The notes under the pieces: generated by a model
Databases searched by the model: none
What the model saw: the letters and a program-made list of their open reading frames with translations, nothing else
Told to the model about the DNA's origin: nothing
NCBI GenBank assembly: GCA_944323155.1
Contig: CALURL010000016.1
Coordinates: 1-32,853 of the forward strand
Reading direction: 5' to 3'
Length of the DNA: 32,853 bases
Source: Candidatus Gastranaerophilales bacterium
GTDB taxonomy: Bacteria; Cyanobacteriota; Vampirovibrionia; Gastranaerophilales; Gastranaerophilaceae
Program-made: the position numbers and the translations under genes
Part shown: positions 24,621-31,917 of the stretch, piece after piece
How positions within the stretch are numbered: position 1 is the first letter of the stretch
How the letters are laid out: every line of letters begins with the position of its first letter

Positions 24621-27600
24621 TTAAGCTGATTTTACTTGTTTTAACCTATCTAATAGGTTTGAATTTTTATTTTCGTCAGGTTCAACAGGTATAAAATTGT
24701 TTTGCTGTACGGTTTGGACAATTTCCTGAGAAGCATTTTTTAGTGTATCATCAGTTATTCTTTGCAAAGTTTTATTTGCTTGTTTTATTAGTTTGCTTCC
24801 TTTATATAAATACCATCCGCCAAAGCCCAAAGCTGCAGCAGATAAACCTCCTGTAAATGCGGCAATTTTACCGAATTTGCTATTTTTAGCATTTGCGGCA
24901 ACTTGCTGAAGTTTAGCGGTTTCCACAGCATTTTTTACTGTTTCTTCAATTGAGTTTTTTATTCCTTCTAATGAAGTTTGTTTTGCATTTTCAAGTGTCT
25001 CAAGAGCTTTTTCCAATGGTTCTTTAAGTGAATTTTTGATTTCTTCATTTGTTGATTTAGTAAGAGTTTTGATGAGATCTTTGATTTGAGTTAATGCTTC
25101 ATCAGTTGATTGTTTTATGCTGTCTTGAGATTGTTTTGTAAGTCTATTAATTGTTTCTTCTGCTTTTTTAAGAAGTTCAGCAATAGACTCATCGGCATTC
25201 TGTTTAAGTTGAGCAGCAGTTGTTTGCATTTTTCCGATAAGACGTTTTAAAGGATTTTTGTTTCTGGCTTCCCAGCCTTGATCTATTTTCCAGATGTCTT
25301 CTTTGTACATTTTGTTGGCACATTTTCCGCCGTTGAACTCGTCGTTGTTATGCCAGTCAAATTTTTCTTCTATATTTTTCTTACATCTTGCGATATAACT
25401 TGGTCTGTCGTTTGCGTATTCTTCAGCCATATCTTTAATGCAATCAGAAACTTCGCTTGCAGAACGTGCAATTCGTTTATCATCAATCACATCTGCCGGT
25501 GAATTCCAGTCTAAACCGTCAAAAGGAGGGTTCATTTCCGGTGCTGTTTTTGTTTTCCAGCCGTTCTTTTCGTTTATATAGTCAACAGGACCTCCTGTTG
25601 CTGTTACGCAGGAGCCAACACCGGCTGCCTTTGCTTCCAAAGGTGTTATTCCACACATTTCTCTGCGTGATGTGAATATACCGTGAGTTGCGCAACCGAC
25701 AAGTTTATTAGGATAGCGTCCGTCGGCAAGCATTAGATTATTCTTATAAATCCCGCCGTCAAGAGTGATAATCTCATTATATAATTTGTTAATTAAATGC
25801 CAATCTCTGGAAATTTTATCAAAAGGCAAGTCGCCCCAGCCGATTTGCATATTAACTCGTTTTTTCAATTCTTGTGGAACATCATCACGTTTTAAGAAAT
25901 CCAAAAATCCTTGAAGAGTTATCGGGAAACCTTTTTGATCATCAGGTCTGCCCCATCCGACAATCAACAAGTCTTTGCCTGGAGTGAAATCTAATATATT
26001 TCCTATAACACTTCTTCCCTGTTCGATTTGAATGTCATTATAAAGAACATGATTTACAGTATCCTGGCCTTGTTTTTGGGCTTCTGCAAGTATATCTGTA
26101 AGCCATTTGGAATTGTTTTCTCGTTTTTTTATGTACGCTTCTATATCTCCGTCATAGACAAGAGGAGTAAAGCCGCTTTTCTTTTCAGATAAAATATTTC
26201 CGCCGCGGCCAAAATCCTGAGTATTGTTATCTAACCCTAGTGATGCCGGTGTTGAGCCATTAAGCGGACTTATTGTTTCGATTTCTCTAAGATCTCCGCC
26301 AAGACCTGATGCAACATCCATATCAGGATTTTTCATTTCTTTATCAAAATTTGGAGAAACAGTACCTATTGAAGAATTCAATGGGTTAACTTTTTTGGCT
26401 ACAATTGCAATTTTGGTAACGTTATATGTATTAAAGAAGTCTTTAAACTGCCCTATCATCGGGTCAAAAACGCCTCTTACAAAGTTCTTTTCAACTTCTG
26501 TTAAGTTATTCCAGCCTCTTGCATTAAAGTTTTGTAATAATTCGTATTGAGGATGATTTCTAAGTGCAATTACGTCATCTTTGTCAAAAATCATTCTTGC
26601 AAACAAGAAAGGGTTATCTGTAGTCCCCTGGTAATTTCTGCCCGGATTATGCAATGTGTGGTGGGTGATTGTACCGTTGTAGTAGTCATCACCTTTAGCA
26701 GAGGCATCTGCAATAAAGCTTAAAATATTGGCTAGTTGTCTGTCATGTCCCCAGTAACTTGCCGGTTTCCAGTTGCCAAATCTTTCAGTATTCATTTTCT
26801 TTTCGGCATCCAGGTATGCTCGAACACAGTCTGCGTTTATAATTTCTGCATCAAAACCTTCATTTCCGTCTGGACCGTATGAATAAGGTTTTTTTACTTT
26901 TGCAAGTTCCGGTGTGAAAATTCTGTAATTTGGAGTATCTTTCAATTTATTATAAGACGGGTTATCTTTAGCGTATTCAAATATTTCATAGTTTATGGTT
27001 TTTAATTCCCCGAGCTTTTCATCGTCCATTCTTTCAAAACTGCCTTTTACACCGGTTGGTTCAAGCAATGCATATTTTGATAAGCTGTTTGCTTCTTTGC
27101 CATTTGGTTCACTTTGAATTACATAACGTAAATCTTTTACGTCAAAATTATGAACTTTTGCAAAATCTTCTATAGACTGCCCGGGTTCTGCACTCATAAA
27201 CCATTTGGCTTCTATTTGTTCGGGAAGTTTGCCGTCAACACGTTCTATTTTCCCTGTATACAAAAATTTATAGCCACCTTTGGGGTTGTCGTGTTCAAAG
27301 AAAGGTGAAAAACTCCTAACATCAAGTCCTTCATGTTTTTTCATACTCTGTGGAGCTTCAAAAGTTACAACGCCAAGCCCTCCCTGATAGTCTTCAGGAA
27401 GTCCTGTCCCCATATTTTCGTATGCAATTGAGGCAATCTGATTCATATTTCTGCCGCTGCCAGTAAAGGTAATATGCGCTAATCTCGGACGAAAACTGAC
27501 CGTATCATTTTTTACGGTAAAATTGCTATTTGTATTAAGGCTTTGTGTTTGAAAATTTGTCTGGTTTAATTGTGCCGCGTTCCCTGTGTATTTAAATCGG

Positions 27601-27632
27601 GGGAGGGGCGACATTGTTGATGTGATACGCAT
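24621..27632 (-). CDS. Glycogen-synthase-like (GT5-type) protein with coiled-coil and membrane tail
   Basis: The 1003-residue protein has four parts. Residues 1-60 are disordered, with FKYTGN and ITFTGSG motifs. A GT5/GT-B domain follows (about 62-790). It has QGGLGVVTFEAP (83-94), HHTLHNPGRNYQG (324-336, like the IHN-YQG site), WGHDRQLANI, VGWGRPDDQKG (558-568) and TSRREMCGITPLEAKAAGVG with TGGPVDYI (655-686). Then comes a long coiled-coil region rich in Glu, Lys and Thr (about 800-915). A membrane helix lies near 922-945 (FTGGLSAAALGFGGWYLYKG), with a short tail. Family members transfer ADP- or UDP-glucose to glucan, but the usual sugar-nucleotide-binding K-x-GG-L-G-D reads Q-GG-L-G-V here, so activity or donor may differ. 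It stands alone. Confidence 0.75.
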   Translation of the reverse strand: MRITSTMSPLPRFKYTGNAAQLNQTNFQTQSLNTNSNFTVKNDTVSFRPRLAHITFTGSGRNMNQIASIAYENMGTGLPEDYQGGLGVVTFEAPQSMKKHEGLDVRSFSPFFEHDNPKGGYKFLYTGKIERVDGKLPEQIEAKWFMSAEPGQSIEDFAKVHNFDVKDLRYVIQSEPNGKEANSLSKYALLEPTGVKGSFERMDDEKLGELKTINYEIFEYAKDNPSYNKLKDTPNYRIFTPELAKVKKPYSYGPDGNEGFDAEIINADCVRAYLDAEKKMNTERFGNWKPASYWGHDRQLANILSFIADASAKGDDYYNGTITHHTLHNPGRNYQGTTDNPFLFARMIFDKDDVIALRNHPQYELLQNFNARGWNNLTEVEKNFVRGVFDPMIGQFKDFFNTYNVTKIAIVAKKVNPLNSSIGTVSPNFDKEMKNPDMDVASGLGGDLREIETISPLNGSTPASLGLDNNTQDFGRGGNILSEKKSGFTPLVYDGDIEAYIKKRENNSKWLTDILAEAQKQGQDTVNHVLYNDIQIEQGRSVIGNILDFTPGKDLLIVGWGRPDDQKGFPITLQGFLDFLKRDDVPQELKKRVNMQIGWGDLPFDKISRDWHLINKLYNEIITLDGGIYKNNLMLADGRYPNKLVGCATHGIFTSRREMCGITPLEAKAAGVGSCVTATGGPVDYINEKNGWKTKTAPEMNPPFDGLDWNSPADVIDDKRIARSASEVSDCIKDMAEEYANDRPSYIARCKKNIEEKFDWHNNDEFNGGKCANKMYKEDIWKIDQGWEARNKNPLKRLIGKMQTTAAQLKQNADESIAELLKKAEETINRLTKQSQDSIKQSTDEALTQIKDLIKTLTKSTNEEIKNSLKEPLEKALETLENAKQTSLEGIKNSIEETVKNAVETAKLQQVAANAKNSKFGKIAAFTGGLSAAALGFGGWYLYKGSKLIKQANKTLQRITDDTLKNASQEIVQTVQQNNFIPVEPDENKNSNLLDRLKQVKSA

Positions 27633-27832
27633 TTCCCTACTGCTCCTTTTTATATTTGACCATTACTATTTAGTGACTCCCACCATTACGAAATATACTA
27701 TGGATATACTCTATTTTCAACTCCTAAATATGATTTTATTAAAAATTATTAACACAATTTTTACAAATATAAATAATTATTTTTACTTGTTTTTGATACA
27801 ATATTCTTACAAATTTATTTTATGAAGGGAAG

Positions 27833-29119
27833 ATGATGAACAGATTTTTTGGACTTATCGGTATAGTTTTGATATTTGCAATTGCATACTTGATGTCTAA
27901 TAACCGAAAAGCTATTAATTACAAAACAATTGGTATGGGCTTTTTGTTACAGGTAGGGCTTGCTGTTTTTATATTTAAGGTACCTGTTGGACGTGCTATT
28001 TTCTTTAATATCGGACTTTTTATTCAAAAAATTCTTGAGTTTGCAAAAGAGGGCGGCAACTTTGTTTTTGGCCCATTGATGAACGAGCCGAAACTTGCTG
28101 ATTTATTCGGAAACGGTTCTGCTCAAGTTTTTGCTTTGCAATTAATTGCTTCTCTTATATTTATGATGATTCTTGTTAATATTTTATATTATTACGGAAT
28201 TATGCAAAGGGTTGTTCCTCTTTTTGGCAAGGCTATGAATAAGCTTATGGGGGTAAGCGGAGCTGAGGCGCTTTCAAATGTAGCAAGTGCTTTTGTCGGT
28301 CAAATTGCTGCTCAAATTATGATTAGACCATATTTGGCAAAGCTTACACGATCTGAACTTTTAGCATCTATGGCAGGAAGTATGGCTTGTATTTCAGGTG
28401 CTACAATGCCGATTTATATTGGTATGGGAATTCCAGCACAGTATCTTTTAGCGGCTTCTGTTATGGCAGCACCCGGGGCACTTGTACTTACAAAAATTGT
28501 ATACCCTGAAACTCATACTCCTGAAACAAGTGAAGATATTAAAATTACCTATAGTAAGCGTAGAAAACCTTATATTAATCTGTTTGATGCAATTTCTCAG
28601 GGAGCTTCTGAGGGAATGAAAGTCGCAATTAATGTTGTTGCAATGATTTTAGCTCTTGTTGCTCTTGTCGCATTTGTTGATTGGGTGTTAGGCGTATTCG
28701 GTATGTTTGTCGTTAAATATTTACATATAAATTTCGCATTTTTTGATTTAACACAACTTTCTTTGAAAATGATTTTAGGAAAAATCTTTGCGATATTTGC
28801 ATATTTTATGGGAGTTCCTTTAAGTGAAGCAACAACAGTTGGAAGTCTTATGGGGACAAAACTCGTTTTGAATGAAATGGTTGCATATGTTGATTTAACT
28901 TCACTTCCGCAGCAATTGTCTGATAAAAGTTTTTTGATTGCCTCATTTGCGCTTTGCAGTTTTGGAAATTTCGGTTCAATTGCAATCCAGCTTGGCGGTA
29001 TTGGCGAACTTGCTCCTAACCAGCGTAAAAATCTTGCAAGACTTGGCGTTCGTGCTTTGATATGCGGAACTTTAACTTGTTATATGTCTGCTGCAATTGT
29101 CGGAGTATTATTTAATTAG
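27833..29119 (+). CDS. CNT-family nucleoside transporter with altered base-binding motif
   Basis: The 428-residue polytopic protein belongs to the concentrative nucleoside transporter family (NupC type), which imports nucleosides with sodium or protons. Family blocks are VSGAEALSNVASAFVGQ (141-157), IRPYLAKLTRSELLA, YIGMGIPAQYLLAASVMAAP (195-214), NEMVAY (347-352) and LCSFGNFGSIAIQLGGIG (374-391). The hairpin-1 signature QTEAP reads QIAAQ (157-161), whereas the ribose-binding residues (E348, N379, S382) are kept, so the base specificity probably differs. AAGGGAAG precedes the ATG (27833 or 27836). The gene has its own promoter region and no operon partners. Confidence 0.9.
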   Translation: MMNRFFGLIGIVLIFAIAYLMSNNRKAINYKTIGMGFLLQVGLAVFIFKVPVGRAIFFNIGLFIQKILEFAKEGGNFVFGPLMNEPKLADLFGNGSAQVFALQLIASLIFMMILVNILYYYGIMQRVVPLFGKAMNKLMGVSGAEALSNVASAFVGQIAAQIMIRPYLAKLTRSELLASMAGSMACISGATMPIYIGMGIPAQYLLAASVMAAPGALVLTKIVYPETHTPETSEDIKITYSKRRKPYINLFDAISQGASEGMKVAINVVAMILALVALVAFVDWVLGVFGMFVVKYLHINFAFFDLTQLSLKMILGKIFAIFAYFMGVPLSEATTVGSLMGTKLVLNEMVAYVDLTSLPQQLSDKSFLIASFALCSFGNFGSIAIQLGGIGELAPNQRKNLARLGVRALICGTLTCYMSAAIVGVLFN

Positions 29120-29124
29120 AAAAA

Positions 29125-29439
29125 CTATTTTGGTAAATGTTGATGCCAGTTGCCGTCAAGATTTTTGATGAATCTATGCGCATCTATTACATCATCATAA
29201 GTTATTGGCTCAGGCCCTTCTTGAACTTCCATTATCATATCTTCCGGATTTTTAAGCTCAAGGTCTGAAAATCCTAAAAATGCTACTCCAAAATTTTTGC
29301 CGCAGTGCTTGCATACAAGACTAATTACTGTTAATCCCTGCTCTTCTCTTTTTATAATTATTGAATCTTCATCAAAACCATTTTTGCAGTGAGAACAACA
29401 TAAATTGCTGAATAATGTCTGGATATTTTTCTTTTTCAT
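29125..29439 (-). CDS. Small zinc-ribbon protein
   Basis: I chose the ATG at 29439 because GAGGG lies 7 bases before it. An ATG at 29475 would add 12 residues without a ribosome site. The 104-residue protein has two knuckles, CCSHC (near residue 14) and CKHC (near 43), about 26 residues apart, forming a likely zinc ribbon. An acidic C-terminal half (ELKNPEDMIMEVQEGPEPI, YDDVIDAHRFIKNLDGNWHQ) follows. The function is unknown. Zinc ribbons of this size often bind nucleic acid or serve as adaptors. It is convergent with the transporter with 5 bp between. Confidence 0.75.
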   Translation of the reverse strand: MKKKNIQTLFSNLCCSHCKNGFDEDSIIIKREEQGLTVISLVCKHCGKNFGVAFLGFSDLELKNPEDMIMEVQEGPEPITYDDVIDAHRFIKNLDGNWHQHLPK

Positions 29440-29558
29440 GTAAATCCCTCGTTTCTTTATTATAAGTGTATTCATATTTTTATTAAAGTGATAAAAATTA
29501 TTTATTAAAAAATGTTAATTTCTATTCAGGCATGGGAATAATATATATGTAAACTGAT

Positions 29559-29564
29559 AGGAGG
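29559..29564 (+). promoter_or_regulatory. Perfect ribosome binding site of the 31-residue peptide
   Basis: AGGAGG lies 5 bases before the ATG at 29570. It is the best Shine-Dalgarno in the window and the main support for this very short gene. Confidence 0.8.
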
Positions 29565-29569
29565 CTTAT

Positions 29570-29665
29570 ATGGAAGCTATTAACTTAATCTTATTCGGAT
29601 TTATCGTTTATACTGCGTTAATCGTAGTACCAAGTATTTGGGAAGAATTAACAACTGAAGGATAA
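29570..29665 (+). CDS. 31-residue single-pass membrane peptide, unknown
   Basis: The peptide is MEAINLILFGFIVYTALIVV followed by PSIWEELTTEG. It has one membrane helix (about residues 4-21), then a proline and an acidic tail, giving an N-in or N-out single-pass topology. The ribosome site is perfect, and a TAATAT-type -10 (29539-29544) lies just upstream. Size and form recall small membrane subunits of respiratory or photosynthetic complexes and small regulators of transporters, but I recognise no family. It stands alone between the zinc-ribbon gene and bioA, both on the other strand. The following 134 bases (29666-29799) hold no gene. Confidence 0.65.
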   Translation: MEAINLILFGFIVYTALIVVPSIWEELTTEG

Positions 29666-29799
29666 TTCCTTTATAGTTTCAGACGTTGAGGTCTTAAAAG
29701 AGTTCCTTTTTTCGCTAAAAAACTCAGGGAGAAAATGTTGTGAGGTTGAAAAAGTGTTAGATATACGTTAATTCGTTAACGGATTCTATTGTTATGCAA

Positions 29800-31152
29800 T
29801 TATTCTGCTAAGACTTCACGAAGACAGCTAGCTGCAACGTCGGTGGCAAAGTCCATATCCTTTCTTTCCATAATTAATGGCGGATTAAAGTATATTACGT
29901 CTCCGAGAGGTCTGAGAATGACTCCTTTCTGTAAAGCCTTTTGATATATTTGATAGCCTATTCTAAGTCTATTATCAAAGGGCTTTTTGTTTTGCTTATT
30001 TTCGACAAGTTCTATTGCATTAATTAAGCCAATATTTCTAACTTCTCCAACATTTTTGTGGGGAAGGAATTTTTCTTTAATTATATTATTGAAATATATT
30101 GCATTTTCTTGCGCTTGTTTTAAGATTTTCCCGTCTTCAAGAATATCTAAAACAGCGTTTGCCGCAGAACAAGCCAGAGGATTTCCGCTGTATGTGTGGC
30201 TGTGCATAAAGGCTTTTCCACTATTGTATTCATCATAAAAGGCATCATAAATCTTCTGTGTTGTTACAAAGATAGCCATTGGCATGTAACCGCCTGTCAA
30301 ACCTTTTGATAAACACATAATATCCGGTGAAACTTTTGCATGCTCAAAGGCAAACATTTTTCCGGTTCTTCCAAAACCTGTGGCAATTTCGTCTGCAATC
30401 AGGTGAACATTATACTTGTCGCATAGCTCTCTTAACTTTTTCAAGTATAACGGAGGATAAATTTTCATACCTGCAGATCCTTGTAAAAGTGGCTCTACAA
30501 GTAGTGCTGCGGTTTCGTTTCCATATTTCTTAAAAGTTTCTTCTGCTTTAATTGAACATTCACAATTACAGTTATCCCTTGTTTTTCCGTATGGACACCT
30601 AAAACAGTCAGGCGCATCTATTCTTATAATATCCATTAATATCGGTTTATAAAGTTTAGTGTATAAATCACAATCGCCGGCAGAAAGCGCTCCTATCGTT
30701 TCTCCGTGATAAGCGTCAGTTAGTGCCATAAAACGTGTTTTTTGAGGGTTTCCAGTCTGTTCATGGTATTGGAAACTTACTTTCATGGCGGCTTCTATAG
30801 AGGATGAACCATTGTCTGTAAAGTTAAACTTGCAAAGTCCTTCAGGTAATATTTTGACAAGTCTTTCACATAATCGAATTGCCTGTTTATGTGTAAAGTT
30901 TGCAAATATAACATGTTCTAACTCTTCAACTTGTTTTTTTATGGCATTATTAATTACAGGATTGCTGTGTCCTAGAAGGTTACACCACCAGGAACTAATG
31001 ACATCAACATATCTTTTGCCTTCTGTATCATAAAGGTATATCCCTTTTCCTCGCTCAATAACTATCGGTTTTAAAGTCTCATAATCCTTCATTTGGGAAC
31101 ATGGGTGCCAAATATATTTTAAATCTTTTTCTACCCAATCTGTTGTTGTCAT
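29800..31152 (-). CDS. bioA: Adenosylmethionine-8-amino-7-oxononanoate aminotransferase
   Basis: BioA makes 7,8-diaminopelargonate from 7-keto-8-aminopelargonate with S-adenosylmethionine (or lysine in some species) as amino donor, the third-to-last step of biotin synthesis. The 450-residue PLP enzyme has IWHPCSQMKDYE (14-25), ISSWWCNLLGHSNP (52-65), TDAYHGET (146-153), LIADEIATGFGRTGK (251-265) with the PLP-contacting D254, and LSKGLTGGYMP with the Schiff-base K283. The WWCN and cysteine-rich CFRCPYGKTRDNCNCEC segments match the BioA subgroup rather than other class-III aminotransferases. It starts 2 bp after bioD, forming a bioDA operon. Confidence 0.96.
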   Translation of the reverse strand: MTTTDWVEKDLKYIWHPCSQMKDYETLKPIVIERGKGIYLYDTEGKRYVDVISSWWCNLLGHSNPVINNAIKKQVEELEHVIFANFTHKQAIRLCERLVKILPEGLCKFNFTDNGSSSIEAAMKVSFQYHEQTGNPQKTRFMALTDAYHGETIGALSAGDCDLYTKLYKPILMDIIRIDAPDCFRCPYGKTRDNCNCECSIKAEETFKKYGNETAALLVEPLLQGSAGMKIYPPLYLKKLRELCDKYNVHLIADEIATGFGRTGKMFAFEHAKVSPDIMCLSKGLTGGYMPMAIFVTTQKIYDAFYDEYNSGKAFMHSHTYSGNPLACSAANAVLDILEDGKILKQAQENAIYFNNIIKEKFLPHKNVGEVRNIGLINAIELVENKQNKKPFDNRLRIGYQIYQKALQKGVILRPLGDVIYFNPPLIMERKDMDFATDVAASCLREVLAE

Positions 31153-31154
31153 TG

Positions 31155-31841
31155 TTATATCTCCTTAAATATTGATAAAAGATTTTCTTCTTTAATATCA
31201 ATATCTGTTTCATTTTTCTTTACTGTTGCTATAATTTTTATACCTGTTAGATTTTCTATTTGTTTTTTGTTATCAACCTGCATAAAATTATTTTCGTCAA
31301 AGTTATTTAATATTATACCTCTAATATTTATTCCAATGGATTTTATATATTCAACTGTCAAGAGTGCTGAATTTATTGAGCCTAAAGAAGCATTTGATAC
31401 AATAATCACATCCATATTAAGTAATTTTATTATGTCAGGTAAAATAATTTTCTTTTCTTGCAAATTTATCGGACAGATTATTCCTCCTGCACCTTCTGTG
31501 ACTATATAATCATAATCCTCTTTTATATTATCAAAATCAGTTTTAATTTTTTTAGTTGAAATATTAATATTTTCGATTTCTGCTGCAAGGTGGGGAGAAA
31601 CCGGTGTTTTAAATATGTATGAAGCATATTGTTGAGGCTTTTTATCAAGTCCGGACATTTTTACAACAAATTCACAATCTCCGGGGATTAACTCTCCATT
31701 TATTATTTTTGCTCCGCTAAGTACAGGCTTGTAGTAGCCGCAATTGTAACCTAATTCTCGCATCTTCTTTACAAGAAGTGCTGAAATATATGTTTTTCCA
31801 ACATCTGTACCCGTTGCTGTTACAAAAATTCCTTTTATCAT
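31155..31841 (-). CDS. bioD: Dethiobiotin synthetase
   Basis: BioD closes the ureido ring of dethiobiotin from diaminopelargonate, CO2 and ATP. The 228-residue protein has the P-loop TATGTDVGKT (8-17), the substrate motif YYKPVLSGA (36-44) and TEGAGGIICPI (115-125), all typical. AGAGGAAAAGGG lies before the ATG. It leads the bioDA pair. bioB and bioF are not in this window. Upstream lies a strong stem-loop (31864-31895) that may be the terminator of the preceding gene or a control element. Confidence 0.96.
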   Translation of the reverse strand: MIKGIFVTATGTDVGKTYISALLVKKMRELGYNCGYYKPVLSGAKIINGELIPGDCEFVVKMSGLDKKPQQYASYIFKTPVSPHLAAEIENINISTKKIKTDFDNIKEDYDYIVTEGAGGIICPINLQEKKIILPDIIKLLNMDVIIVSNASLGSINSALLTVEYIKSIGINIRGIILNNFDENNFMQVDNKKQIENLTGIKIIATVKKNETDIDIKEENLLSIFKEI

Positions 31842-31863
31842 ATCCCTTTTCCTCTTTCAAATA

Positions 31864-31895
31864 TTATGCGATAACTTTTTTAAGTTATCGCATAA
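31864..31895. terminator. 14-bp perfect stem-loop before bioD
   Basis: TTATGCGATAACTT (31864-31877) and its complement (31882-31895) enclose a 4-base loop. It lies just after the TpsB-like gene and before bioD, both on the minus strand. The stem is strong, but on the minus strand only TATTTG follows, not a long T run, so termination may be partial. Confidence 0.5.
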
Positions 31896-31917
31896 ATAAT
31901 TTTAATATCTGATGACT

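Noticed and set aside
27586-27825. 79-residue plus-strand frame before the nucleoside transporter
   Set aside because: It overlaps the start of the GT5-like gene, has no ribosome site, and its composition is that of AT-rich intergenic DNA.
29570-29665. Remnant photosystem or cytochrome b6f small subunit
   Set aside because: Size and topology fit, but I could not match the sequence to PsbM, PsbX, PsbN, PetM, PetN or Psb30 as I know them, and no photosynthesis genes are present.
31864-31895. BirA operator controlling bioDA
   Set aside because: The arms do not resemble the known biotin-operator consensus, and no BirA with a DNA-binding domain is visible here.
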